Position numbers and translations under genes: made by a program. The notes under the pieces were generated by a model. That model saw nothing but the letters and a program-made list of their open reading frames with translations. It did not search any database and was not told where the DNA came from. From NCBI GenBank assembly GCA_934771475.1, contig CAKVMD010000009.1, forward strand, positions 1-47,006: a stretch of DNA of 47,006 nucleotides. Direction: 5' to 3'. This DNA is from an uncultured Clostridia bacterium (lineage in GTDB: Bacteria; Bacillota; Clostridia; Christensenellales; UBA1242). Shown here one piece after another: positions 32,307 to 40,984 of this stretch (the first letter of the stretch is position 1; each line of letters starts with the position of its first letter).

Positions 32307-32392
32307 TGCTTTTTTGATTCTTTAAATGGGAAAGCAGTTTAAATTTTAAGTGAAAACATTGTCAAAAATTGTTGAAACCTACTATAAAAAGT

Positions 32393-32422
32393 TTGACTTA
32401 TTTGGTCTATTTTTTCTATAAT
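32393..32422 (+). promoter_or_regulatory. Promoter of the 922-aa BspA-like gene
   Basis: TTGACT (32393-32398), 18-bp spacer, TATAAT (32417-32422). Confidence 0.75.
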
Positions 32423-32499
32423 ATGCTAGGAAAAGTATGCTTTAAATATATGAGTATATTTAATCGGCAAATTACGAAATCTATTTAAAAGGGGATACG

Positions 32500-35268
32500 A
32501 TGGAGAAAAAAACTAAAAACAAGTTTTTGGGCACAATTACTCGCTACATAATTTCGTTTTTGTTTTTGTCAAGTTGGATTGTGCTTGGCGTTACTCTTGC
32601 GCTTAGGTCGGCAAATGTTGATTTAGGCGGAAGTATCACTTTTACTGCCACAGGAATTTACGCAAATATAACTGGGCTTGTTACTGGTACGGTAACTGAT
32701 AATATTTTGCCAGATATTAGGTTTGACCACAGTGTTAAGTCTTTTACAACCCCAGACGCTTGGAAAAATATGACACTTGACTTTGACCAAAACAATGAAA
32801 TTGTTATCAAAGTCAGCATTGAGAATTTAAGTGATAACCACGACTTTTGGATAACATTTGATGATAATATTTCTTCTGCTAACACGATTATTACCAGAAC
32901 ACAAGAGCAAAAGACAGTTTCAAACTTTACAAACATGGTTGTTAAAAGTGGTGAGACTCAGACGATTAACATAACTTTAAATGTTGAAAACAAGAACATA
33001 AAAGTAAACGGAAACTTTGCGCTTTCTTTAAATCTCACAAACGAGCGCGTTGCAGTCGATGAATCGGTGTATGCAGACACTATGACCTTCAATGTTCTTA
33101 ACGAAACAAATAAAACAGTATCTGTTACAAATGCAGGCGATACGACTATTACAAGCCTCGATGTTCCAGACAAGATTCTTAAAAACGGAAAAGAATATAC
33201 AGTAACCAAAATTGAAAACAATGCATTCAAAGATTACACATCTTTAACATCAGTCAAACTGCCTTCCACACTCACCACTATAGGACACTATGGATTTGCA
33301 AGATGTTCAAATCTTGTTGAAATAAATATTCCAGAAGGTTTGACAAGTATCGGAGACGCAGTACTTACTAACACTTCAAAACTTACAGCTTTAACATTGC
33401 CAAAATCATTAAATACGATTGGAACATATTTTTTAAGCAAGAGTTCAGTTCAATCGCTAACTATACCTGCGAATGTTAATAGAATTGGTGGAAGATTTTT
33501 ATGGCAAGCCACAACTAAACAAGTTATATTTGAAAATATGGCTGGTTGGGCACTTGGCGACGAAAAATTAGATGTTACAAATTCAGAATTAAATGCAATA
33601 AAAGCAACAACTGCAAATACTGATGCCGCTTGGACGCGTACAACCCCAAAAGATACAGATTATACTGGAAAATTGACATTTACTTACGATAATAGTGCTA
33701 AAACCGCAACAATCAAAGGTGCTGACAACACACAAACCTCAATCGTAATTCCAGATAAAATAGTTTGCAATGATTCTTCTAGTGGTGGAACTGTTGGTGA
33801 AACTTATACGATAACTTCGATTGTGGCGAATGGATTTGAAAATTATGCCGATTTGGTAAGCATAAGTATCCCTAACACGATATTAAATATTAATAACTCG
33901 GCGTTCTTAAATTGCTCTTCTTTAAAAAAGGTAGATATACCTGAAGGAGTTACAAAAATAGGATTAAGTGCTTTTGAGGGGTGTTCTAGTGTTCAAAAAA
34001 TAACGGTTCCTAGTTCCCTAAAAACACTTGGTGGAAAAGCGTTTAAAGATACTTCCATTAAATATTTAGATTTATCAAATTGCGATTCTCTTAAATTAAT
34101 TAATTTTAGAGTGTTTGAAAATTGCAAAAATCTTGAAGAGGTAGTTTTTCCAAATAATATAGAATTAATTTCGGGAGCTTCCTTTATGGATTGTTCGGCT
34201 CTTAAAAAAATTGTTATTCCAGCAAGTGTTAAGAATATTAATGAATGGGTGTTTAGTAACTGTACAAGTTTAAGTACGATAGTTCTTAATGAAGGAATAG
34301 AGACTATTGGAGAAGGAGCCTTCTCTAATTGTAAGAGTTTAACCACTATTACATTGCCATCATCTTTAAGTCGCCTGGCAAGACGAGTCTTCAATGCTTG
34401 TACTAATTTGACTAGTGTAACATTTAAAAATGTAATTGGCTGGAATGGAGTTCATTACAATGATTCAAGTTTAACTATAAGCAATATTGATGTAACTGAT
34501 ACGCAACAAAATGCAACGTTCTTAATGAATGAGTCATATTATAGAGATTACATTTGGACGCGTTCAACCCCAAAAGATACAGATTATACTGGGAAATTGA
34601 CATTTACTTACGATAATAGTGCTAAAACAGCAACAATCAAAGGTGCTGACAACACACAAACCTCAATCGTAATTCCAGATAAAATAGTTTGCAATGATTC
34701 TTCTAGTGGTGGAACTGTTGGTGAAACTTATACAGTAACGACAATAGGAGCAAACGCTTTTGAAAACTTCACCAAGATGAAAAGTATTTCAATTCCTAAT
34801 ACTATTACAAATATTCGATACAGGGCGTTTAGATATTGCTCTAATTTAGCGGAAATTATCTTACCTGATAATACAAAACTAGATTCTTCGGATATCTTTT
34901 CATTTTGCTCCAATCTAGCATCAGTTAAACTACCAGAAAATTTAAAAACAATTCCTTTTGGTACTTTTTACAAGTGTGATAAGTTGGCAAGCATTGCTAT
35001 TCCAGCAAGTGTTACTAAAATAGCTGGCTGTGCATTCCAATCCTCTGGAATTACAAATATAACTATTCCTTCCAAAGTTTCTAGAATAGAAGCAAATGCA
35101 TTTAAGGATTGTTCAGTTTTAAATTCAATAGTTTTTGAAAATCCTTCTGGTTGGAAGGTAACGAGTGGAGACACCACCGCCACACCAACAATTTCAACCA
35201 CAGATTTTTCTGCCAACGCAACATTATTAAAAAAAGACTATGTATCATACAACTGGACTCGTTCATAA
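32500..35268 (+). CDS. 922-aa BspA-type leucine-rich-repeat surface protein
   Basis: AAAGGGGAT precedes ATG. An N-terminal hydrophobic segment (YIISFLFLSSWIVLGVTLAL, about residues 17-36) exports or anchors it. A beta-rich head of about 200 residues is followed by three blocks of BspA/LRR_5 repeats (CSNLVEINIPEGLTSIGDA, CSSLKKVDIPEGVTKIGLSA, CTSLSTIVLNEGIETIGEGA). Blocks are joined by a linker, TGKLTFTYDNSAKTATIKG and onward, present twice and almost identical in DNA. The protein stops at NWTRS, exactly where another linker would begin. No LPXTG or C-terminal helix. Probable adhesin; ligand unknown. Confidence 0.88.
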   Translation: MEKKTKNKFLGTITRYIISFLFLSSWIVLGVTLALRSANVDLGGSITFTATGIYANITGLVTGTVTDNILPDIRFDHSVKSFTTPDAWKNMTLDFDQNNEIVIKVSIENLSDNHDFWITFDDNISSANTIITRTQEQKTVSNFTNMVVKSGETQTINITLNVENKNIKVNGNFALSLNLTNERVAVDESVYADTMTFNVLNETNKTVSVTNAGDTTITSLDVPDKILKNGKEYTVTKIENNAFKDYTSLTSVKLPSTLTTIGHYGFARCSNLVEINIPEGLTSIGDAVLTNTSKLTALTLPKSLNTIGTYFLSKSSVQSLTIPANVNRIGGRFLWQATTKQVIFENMAGWALGDEKLDVTNSELNAIKATTANTDAAWTRTTPKDTDYTGKLTFTYDNSAKTATIKGADNTQTSIVIPDKIVCNDSSSGGTVGETYTITSIVANGFENYADLVSISIPNTILNINNSAFLNCSSLKKVDIPEGVTKIGLSAFEGCSSVQKITVPSSLKTLGGKAFKDTSIKYLDLSNCDSLKLINFRVFENCKNLEEVVFPNNIELISGASFMDCSALKKIVIPASVKNINEWVFSNCTSLSTIVLNEGIETIGEGAFSNCKSLTTITLPSSLSRLARRVFNACTNLTSVTFKNVIGWNGVHYNDSSLTISNIDVTDTQQNATFLMNESYYRDYIWTRSTPKDTDYTGKLTFTYDNSAKTATIKGADNTQTSIVIPDKIVCNDSSSGGTVGETYTVTTIGANAFENFTKMKSISIPNTITNIRYRAFRYCSNLAEIILPDNTKLDSSDIFSFCSNLASVKLPENLKTIPFGTFYKCDKLASIAIPASVTKIAGCAFQSSGITNITIPSKVSRIEANAFKDCSVLNSIVFENPSGWKVTSGDTTATPTISTTDFSANATLLKKDYVSYNWTRS
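33631..33815 (+). repeat. Intragenic direct repeat, copy 1 (185 bp)
   Basis: Encodes the linker WTRTTPKDTDYTGKLTF and onward. It differs from copy 2 at about five positions, so the duplication is recent or kept uniform by gene conversion. Confidence 0.93.
34555..34739 (+). repeat. Intragenic direct repeat, copy 2 (185 bp)
   Basis: Same 185 bp as 33631-33815, offset by 924 bp (a multiple of 3), so recombination between copies would add or delete exactly one in-frame module. Confidence 0.93.
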
Positions 35269-35369
35269 AATCAATAGTTGTAAATAGTGTTGGCGGTGAG
35301 AGTAAGTTATACTAACGCTCCCCTATTAGTAAAGAATAAAAGATATTCTTCTACAGAAAGTCAACTTAG

Positions 35370-35395
35370 AACCTCGACAAAAGTCGGGGTTTTTA
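35370..35395 (+). terminator. Terminator of the 922-aa gene
   Basis: AACCTCGAC, AAAA loop, GTCGGGGTT, then T residues. Confidence 0.85.
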
Positions 35396-35448
35396 TTTGC
35401 TACATCCTCTTTCTCCTCTTTTTATATGGCGCAATATTGAGATTATAA

Positions 35449-35477
35449 TTGACAAAGCCAAAATTATTTATTATAAT
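35449..35477 (+). promoter_or_regulatory. rpmH operon promoter (full consensus)
   Basis: TTGACA (35449-35454), 17-bp spacer, TATAAT (35472-35477), then AAGGAGG before ATG 35508. Confidence 0.9.
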
Positions 35478-35507
35478 TTAGTAGTTACTAATAAAAAGGA
35501 GGCAGAC

Positions 35508-35642
35508 ATGAAAAGAACTTATCAACCAAAGAAAAGACAAAGAAGCAAAGTTCACGGTTTTAGAGAAAGAATGAGAACTAGTGGCGGAAGAAATGTTTTA
35601 AAGAGAAGAAGAAATCGTGGAAGAAAAAAATTATCTGCTTAA
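35508..35642 (+). CDS. rpmH: Ribosomal protein bL34
   Basis: 44 residues, MKRTYQPKKRQRSKVHGFRE to RGRKKLSA, the standard L34. The start follows AAGGAGG; the longer open frame upstream is promoter DNA. It overlaps rnpA by 26 nt and heads rpmH-rnpA-yidD-yidC-jag. Confidence 0.97.
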   Translation: MKRTYQPKKRQRSKVHGFRERMRTSGGRNVLKRRRNRGRKKLSA

Positions 35643-35967
35643 TGCAAAAGAAAGGGCAGACCATAGGTTAAAGAAAAACAGACAATTTAATTACATTTAT
35701 AAAAAAGGCGAAAAGGTTAAATCAAAGAATTTCAACCTTTTTATTATAAATAGCAAGTTTAAAACTTATAAAATAGGCTATTCGATTTCAAAGAAAGAGG
35801 GGAAAGCCAACAAGCGCAATCTTTTAAAGCGCAGGCTTAGAGAAATTGTGCGCAAAAATGCTCTCCCAAAAGAGTTTCATAATTACGTTTTGCAGGCTAA
35901 ATTTGGAGCGTGCGACCTTGATTATAACGAAATCGAAAAGCAAGTTAAATTCTTATTCACAAAATGA
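35617..35967 (+). CDS. rnpA: Ribonuclease P protein component
   Basis: Basic protein that assists RNase P RNA in tRNA 5' maturation. About 116 residues: HRLKKNRQFNYIYKKGEKVK and the RNR box KKEGKANKRNLLKRRLREI are diagnostic. No in-frame ATG precedes the conserved part. The likely start is GTG at 35617, inside the rpmH coding region, giving a 26-nt overlap and coupled translation. Confidence 0.93.
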   Translation: MEEKNYLLNAKERADHRLKKNRQFNYIYKKGEKVKSKNFNLFIINSKFKTYKIGYSISKKEGKANKRNLLKRRLREIVRKNALPKEFHNYVLQAKFGACDLDYNEIEKQVKFLFTK

Positions 35968-36230
35968 AAATTATTAAGAAAATATTTAGGTTTATATGCT
36001 TAATCCCCGTCTATATCTACAAGGCGGTGATTTCACCTCTTATCCCCCACACATGCAGGTTTTACCCAACATGTTCCTCCTATGCAATAGAGGCGGTTTA
36101 TAAATTTGGATTATTTAAAGGTATTTCTTTAACCTCAAAACGTCTCGTGCGTTGCAATCCTAAAAATAAGGAATGCGGTTATGACCCAGTCCCTAACAAT
36201 ATTAAAGGAGAAATAAAATGGCTAATTTAA
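35964..36230 (+). CDS. yidD: Membrane protein insertion efficiency factor YidD
   Basis: 88 residues with an amphipathic N-terminus (MKIIKKIFRFICLIPVYIYK) and the conserved core ISPLIPHTCRFYPTCSSYAI, then RLVRCNPKNKECGYDPVP. It is a small membrane-associated helper of YidC. ATG overlaps the rnpA stop (ATGA), and its end overlaps the yidC start, so translation is coupled. Confidence 0.96.
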   Translation: MKIIKKIFRFICLIPVYIYKAVISPLIPHTCRFYPTCSSYAIEAVYKFGLFKGISLTSKRLVRCNPKNKECGYDPVPNNIKGEIKWLI

Positions 36231-37651
36231 GCAACTTACTCTCTGTTAGTCAGCCAAAGGGAATGTGGATTTCTATTATTCAAGCGTTTGAGGGAGCAAC
36301 CAAGAATTATGTGCTTGCAATCATTCTTCTCACTGTTGTAATAAGAGTTATATGGGCAGTAGTTGAAACTTTTAGTAAGTATTCTCAACAGAAAATGGCA
36401 GCATCACAAGCTCAGATGCAACCCGAAATTGAAAAATTGAAGGCAAAATACGCCAGCCAACCACAGGTTTTACAACAGAAACAAAACGAACTTTACAAAA
36501 AGTATATGGGCAAGGGCTACTATGGTGGCTGTATCATGACCATGGTGGTGCTGATACTTAACCTTGTGATATTCTTTACATTATTTTCTGGACTTAATGC
36601 CATGGCGGGATACAAGATGGCGTCCGGATACGACAAACTTAAATATGACTACATAAACGCAATCAGCGTTACAGAATCTTATCTCGGTGAGGATGACGCA
36701 TCTACACCTGAAAATGAACGCGAAATAAAAGCGGAGATTTTCAAAGATAACAGTAGTTTAGAATATAGAATCGTAGAAAGAGAAGAAACTGACGGAACGA
36801 CCAAAAAGTATATTCAACTTGTTAAGAAGGGCGAAACTGACGCTGTCTTAGAAGAGATTGAATACAAAACTGATTTCGCGGTTACAACCCCACCAGCAGT
36901 AGAGGGAGAAGACGAAGTAGTAACACCTTCAAACACTGTTGCACTTGAAATAATTCACAAGATTTTTCCGATTGACGCAGAGGGAAATTATGACCAATCG
37001 AAAGATATCCTTTTAAGCCATACTTTAAGAGTTGACAGCGAAGGAAACCCAGTGCTTGACGCAGAAGGCAATCAACTTTATGATGATGTATATCTTTCTA
37101 GCGCGGTTCAAAGCGTTGCGATGAACCTTATATCAAACACTTATGAAAGCACAAAGGATTCGTTCCTTTGGATACAAAACATTTGGCAACCAGACTCTCC
37201 AACAAGCAAACAAATTGTTTCTTATGGACAAATCAAAAGCGCTTTTGGAAAGAGCATTCAAGAGGGAGAAGAGACAATTTATAATGCCTTTATGCCAGAC
37301 CTTAAAAAGATTAAAGATAAAGGCAATGGATTGCTTTTAATCCCAGTTCTTTGCGTATTATTCTCAATGCTTTCAATCTATATCAATTCTCTTTACAATA
37401 AAATCAAAAACAAAAAGAAGGGCTTAGCCGCTCCAAAAACTAGCAAAGTAATGCTTATCATAATGCCAGTTATCCTTGGACTTTTTGCACTTCTTTACAA
37501 CAGCGTATTTGCTATTTACATGCTTACGGGACAAATTGTTTCTACAATCTTATCCCCTCTTCAACTCTTGATTGTCGACAAAATTTTGGATAAAAAAGAG
37601 GACAAGAAAAAAACAGAAGTAGTTACAGTTGATTACGCAAGAAAATTTTAA
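36218..37651 (+). CDS. yidC: Membrane protein insertase YidC with large extracytoplasmic insert
   Basis: YidC/Oxa1 insertase of 477 residues, versus about 260-330 in typical Bacillota. It has no lipoprotein signal. Helix 1 (residues 31-52) carries the groove Arg in TVVIRVIW. The cytoplasmic hairpin follows (KMAASQAQMQPEIEKLKAKY), then helix 2 (105-129). Residues about 130-366 form a hydrophilic, acidic insert, and three further helices end at ILSPLQLLIVDKILDKK. The insert occupies the normally short outer loop. AAAGGAG precedes ATG. Confidence 0.93.
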   Translation: MANLSNLLSVSQPKGMWISIIQAFEGATKNYVLAIILLTVVIRVIWAVVETFSKYSQQKMAASQAQMQPEIEKLKAKYASQPQVLQQKQNELYKKYMGKGYYGGCIMTMVVLILNLVIFFTLFSGLNAMAGYKMASGYDKLKYDYINAISVTESYLGEDDASTPENEREIKAEIFKDNSSLEYRIVEREETDGTTKKYIQLVKKGETDAVLEEIEYKTDFAVTTPPAVEGEDEVVTPSNTVALEIIHKIFPIDAEGNYDQSKDILLSHTLRVDSEGNPVLDAEGNQLYDDVYLSSAVQSVAMNLISNTYESTKDSFLWIQNIWQPDSPTSKQIVSYGQIKSAFGKSIQEGEETIYNAFMPDLKKIKDKGNGLLLIPVLCVLFSMLSIYINSLYNKIKNKKKGLAAPKTSKVMLIIMPVILGLFALLYNSVFAIYMLTGQIVSTILSPLQLLIVDKILDKKEDKKKTEVVTVDYARKF

Positions 37652-37667
37652 TTTAGGGAGGAAAAAT

Positions 37668-38486
37668 ATGTTAACAGCAGAGGGAACAGGAAAAAATATC
37701 GAAAAGGCTATTGAAAATGCGCTTTTGGAACTTAAAGCACCAAGAGAGGATGTCGATATTAAAATCATAAGCGAAGGCGGACTTTTCAAAAAAGCAAAAG
37801 TTGTTGTTTCAATCTCACCTGATGTGATTGATAAATATGAAAAGAAGGCTGAGCGCAGAAAAACGATCGAAGAGATTGAAGAAAAATCGCAACAAGTAGA
37901 AGAAAAGGCTGAGGAGATTTTAAAAGAAGAAAAGAAAGCCGAAAAGGAACTTGAAAAGGCAGAAAAAAAGGCTGTCAAGGAAGAAGTTAAGGCTGAAAAA
38001 GAGGAAGCCAAGGCAGAGAAAAAGGAAAGAAAGGTAAGAGAAGAGAAAGTTCTTGACCCTATTGAATTTTTAAAAGGTTTCTTTGAAACCGCTGGTAAAA
38101 CCGTAGAAATCACAACCGAAGAGGACGGAGATTATATCACTTATGTGGTAGACGGTGAAGACCTTGGTGATATGATAGGACACCGCGGAGAAACATTTTA
38201 TGCAATCAGCAAACTTGTTCAAACAGTTGCGGGAAAAACAGAAAAGAAAATTCTTTTGGATATTGGCGGATATAGGGAAAAGAGAAAAGAAAGTTTAACA
38301 GCGCTTGCTTACCGCATGGCAAACAAGGTTGCATCAACTGGTAGATATGCTAGACTTGACCCAATGAACCCAGCAGATAGAAGAATTATTCACACTGCTC
38401 TTCAAAACGATAAGCGTGTATCTACTCTTAGTAAGGGCACAGAACCTCACAGATATGTGATGATTTTCCCACAAGGAGAAGAGTAA
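37668..38486 (+). CDS. jag: RNA-binding protein Jag/KhpB
   Basis: 272 residues from the ATG after AGGGAGG. Jag_N domain (MLTAEGTGKNIEKAIENALL, ISEGGLFKKAKVVVSI), then a Glu/Lys-rich coiled coil (about 75-135), a KH domain (YVVDGEDLGDMIGHRGETFY) and an R3H domain (NPADRRIIHTAL, GTEPHRYVMIFP). Pairs with KhpA in other Bacillota and affects cell elongation. Follows yidC by 16 bp, the standard order. Confidence 0.95.
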   Translation: MLTAEGTGKNIEKAIENALLELKAPREDVDIKIISEGGLFKKAKVVVSISPDVIDKYEKKAERRKTIEEIEEKSQQVEEKAEEILKEEKKAEKELEKAEKKAVKEEVKAEKEEAKAEKKERKVREEKVLDPIEFLKGFFETAGKTVEITTEEDGDYITYVVDGEDLGDMIGHRGETFYAISKLVQTVAGKTEKKILLDIGGYREKRKESLTALAYRMANKVASTGRYARLDPMNPADRRIIHTALQNDKRVSTLSKGTEPHRYVMIFPQGEE

Positions 38487-38491
38487 AAATT

Positions 38492-38530
38492 AAAAAGGTG
38501 GTTTAACTATTAAGTTAAGCCATCTTTTTC
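38492..38530 (+). terminator. Terminator of the rpmH-jag operon
   Basis: About a 15-bp stem, AAAAGGTGGTTTAAC with GTTAAGCCATCTTTT (two wobble pairs), then TTTCTTTT. Confidence 0.85.
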
Positions 38531-38544
38531 TTTTCATAAAAATA

Positions 38545-38574
38545 TTGACAAGTTGCGAAATCTTGTGATATTCT
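38545..38574 (+). promoter_or_regulatory. Nudix gene promoter
   Basis: TTGACA (38545-38550), 18-bp spacer, TATTCT (38569-38574). Confidence 0.65.
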
Positions 38575-38596
38575 AAAATGAGGTAGGAGGTGAATT

Positions 38597-39073
38597 ATGG
38601 ATATTAAGATTAAAAGCGATGAAGGAGACTTCAAATTTAGGGTTTGTGGCATTTTGGAACACGATGGCAAATATTTGGTTGTAAAAATCAATGGCAATCG
38701 TTTCTATTGCTTGCCGGGAGGTCATGTCGAACTTGACGAAGATACAGACCATGCAGTTCTGAGAGAAATGAGGGAAGAACTCGACTATGAAGTAAAAATC
38801 AAAAAATTAATTGCAGTAAACCAAAACTTTTTCAAGCGTGAGGACGGAAAGCCATTTCATGAAATGGGATATTATTACATAGTAGAAGCCAAAAATGAAG
38901 CCGATGTAATAACCCATGATTATGAAAGAGAAGAACTTGATAAAGGTAAAATTCAACATTTGGAGTTCAGGTGGATAACGCGCGAGGAACTTAAAAAGAT
39001 TGATTTTAGACCAGAATTTGTAGCAGATAAGCTTGATAACGATTCACCGCTAATTAATATTACACGAGATTAA
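38597..39073 (+). CDS. Nudix hydrolase
   Basis: 158 residues. The Nudix box is GGHVELDEDTDHAVLREM followed by REELD, fitting G-x5-E-x7-REUxEE with the final Gly replaced by Asp. Such enzymes hydrolyse nucleoside diphosphate derivatives using Mg2+; the substrate cannot be told from sequence. AGGAGG precedes ATG. Single-gene unit with its own promoter and terminator. Confidence 0.9.
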   Translation: MDIKIKSDEGDFKFRVCGILEHDGKYLVVKINGNRFYCLPGGHVELDEDTDHAVLREMREELDYEVKIKKLIAVNQNFFKREDGKPFHEMGYYYIVEAKNEADVITHDYEREELDKGKIQHLEFRWITREELKKIDFRPEFVADKLDNDSPLINITRD

Positions 39074-39106
39074 AGTTTGCTATAAAATTAGATTAACAAC
39101 AACAAT

Positions 39107-39133
39107 AAAATCAGCGTTAATGCTGATTTTTTT
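39107..39133 (+). terminator. Nudix gene terminator
   Basis: AAAATCAGC, GTTAAT loop, GCTGATTTT, then T residues. Confidence 0.85.
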
Positions 39134-39288
39134 CTTTGGTTGCGCAAATTCGTGACTGTAAAGTTTTTCACTGTTATGCTCCAACAAGTTTTCTATTTAT
39201 AATATTTCTTAATGATTGGTAGTTTCATGTTACTTAAAAAGTTTATGCTAATAGAAAACATCTCGTTAAATTAAAACCGCCAAACCAC

Positions 39289-39317
39289 TTTTAATTTTTA
39301 AGGGCGTGTGCTATAAT
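39289..39317 (+). promoter_or_regulatory. mnmE promoter, leaderless geometry
   Basis: TTTTAA (39289-39294), 17-bp spacer, consensus TATAAT (39312-39317), then AAAAGC and ATG 39324. Confidence 0.7.
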
Positions 39318-39323
39318 AAAAGC

Positions 39324-40661
39324 ATGAACGATATTATTTGTGCTATATCAACTCCTCTTGGAAGAGGGGCTATATCAATAGTGAGAATGAGTGGCAAAGA
39401 TTGCAAAGAGGTTGCCTCCAAAGTTTTTTCATGCAAAGAGGATTTTGCGAATTTAAAGCCTCGACACTTATATTTGGGGATGTTTGATTTAGGAGATGGA
39501 ACAAAAGAAAGATGCCTCATGGCGTTTTTTGCTGGACCTTTTTCTTATACTGGGGAAGATATGATTGAGTTTCAGTTGCATGGCGGTTCTCTTTTAACTC
39601 AAAAAGTTCTTTCAAGGCTTATAAACATCGGCGCGCGACTTGCCGAGCCGGGAGAATTTACGAAACGGGCTTTTGAAAACGGGAAAGTTAGTTTGGACGA
39701 GGCCGAAAGTATTATTGGAGAAATTAACGCCGAAAGCGAAGGAGAACTCAAAGCCACTCTTGGACAGGCAGAGGGGAAATTGAAGAAGAAAATCCGCGCA
39801 TTGCAAGAATCTCTTACTGAAAGCATTGCTGAAATTGAAGCAACCCTTGACTATCCAGAAGAAGACTTTGAAAAATCAGCCAAGGACAAAATATTCAAAA
39901 ATTTAGAACGTGTAAAATTAGATATTGACCAATTTTTGGAAGATTCAAAGAACGCGCGCTATGTTTCAAATGGGATATCGGTCGCTATTGTTGGAAGCCC
40001 CAATGTTGGCAAATCCAGCCTTTTAAACGCCCTTTTAGGGCAAGACCGCGCAATCGTAACAGATGTTGCCGGGACAACCCGAGATGTGCTTAATGAGAGC
40101 ATAAATTATCGCGGAATAAAGATAAACTTTGTGGATACTGCTGGTATTAGAGAAAGTGATGATAAGGTCGAAAAAATCGGCATAGAAAGGTCGAAAAAAG
40201 CGCTTGATGAGGCTGACGAGATTCTTTTTGTACTCGATGGTTCTCGCGAAGAAAGTGAGCAGGATAAAGAAATAAAAGCACTTCTTGATGGAAAGCAAAA
40301 TGTCATTGTAGTGGTTAATAAAGCAGACCAAAAAAGGGTTTTGCCTTATCAGCAAGGAGAAATTGAAATTTCCGCGCTCAAAGAAGAAAACATAAACACT
40401 TTAAAAGACAAAATATACAGCCAAGTAATAAATGAAGAGATTGATTATAGCAGGCTTGTAGTCATAAATGAGAGGCAAATTTCAGCGCTAGAAGAATGTG
40501 AAAGCGTGTTAAAAGAAATAGAAAATTCGCGAAATGAAAGTATGGATATAATCGCAATGCTTATAAAAAGACTTTGGAATAATCTTGGTAAGATTACAGG
40601 CGAGAGCGAAAACGAGCAAATAATTGACCTTATATTCTCAAAATTTTGCCTTGGAAAATAA
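39324..40661 (+). CDS. mnmE: tRNA modification GTPase MnmE
   Basis: 445 residues. With MnmG (41.7-43.6 kb) it modifies U34 of certain tRNAs. The N-terminal folate-binding domain starts MNDIICAISTPLGRGAISIV; the helical domain encloses a G domain with G1 GSPNVGKSSLLN, G2 DVAGTTRD, G3 DTAG, G4 NKAD; and the C-terminus ends FCLGK with the catalytic Cys. The family N-terminus fixes ATG 39324. It has no ribosome site: TATAAT ends 6 nt before ATG, so a leaderless mRNA is predicted. Confidence 0.97.
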   Translation: MNDIICAISTPLGRGAISIVRMSGKDCKEVASKVFSCKEDFANLKPRHLYLGMFDLGDGTKERCLMAFFAGPFSYTGEDMIEFQLHGGSLLTQKVLSRLINIGARLAEPGEFTKRAFENGKVSLDEAESIIGEINAESEGELKATLGQAEGKLKKKIRALQESLTESIAEIEATLDYPEEDFEKSAKDKIFKNLERVKLDIDQFLEDSKNARYVSNGISVAIVGSPNVGKSSLLNALLGQDRAIVTDVAGTTRDVLNESINYRGIKINFVDTAGIRESDDKVEKIGIERSKKALDEADEILFVLDGSREESEQDKEIKALLDGKQNVIVVVNKADQKRVLPYQQGEIEISALKEENINTLKDKIYSQVINEEIDYSRLVVINERQISALEECESVLKEIENSRNESMDIIAMLIKRLWNNLGKITGESENEQIIDLIFSKFCLGK

Positions 40662-40984
40662 CAGAAAATTTGAAAAATATGGGTAAATCTCGTTACTAAC
40701 ATTTCTAATTTGCGAACATTTTTTGCCAGATAGCAAAATCACCTATCATAACAATGATATTTAAATCTCAAATTACTGGCTTTTTGGCAATAAAACAAGA
40801 CTATATTTAAAATAATTTAAGGATTTATAAATAATATAAAAAATATCTAACCTAGCAGTTAGATATTTTTTGTGCACCTAAACACATAATCTATACGCGC
40901 AACAACAGCGCCAGCGAAGAGTATATCTTCTTGCGCTATTTGATTTAAAATTTTTTTGTGAATTGATAGTTTAAAATAACTATT
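40662..40984. other. Gap between converging mnmE and rsmG
   Basis: Contains a shared terminator. Around 40903-40938 an imperfect AGCGAAGA/TCTT...CGCT hairpin is possible. No gene seen. Confidence 0.6.
40838..40871. terminator. Bidirectional terminator of mnmE and mnmG-rsmG
   Basis: AAAAAATATCTAAC, CTAGCA loop, GTTAGATATTTTTT: perfect 14-bp stem with A and T ends. Confidence 0.88.

Larger units (their letters stand above)
32178..32499. other. Gap with terminator and promoter
   Basis: Contains the dUTPase terminator, the promoter of the next gene and its leader of about 70 nt. In the leader AAATATA/TATATTT (32444-32461) can form a weak hairpin. No gene seen. Confidence 0.6.
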
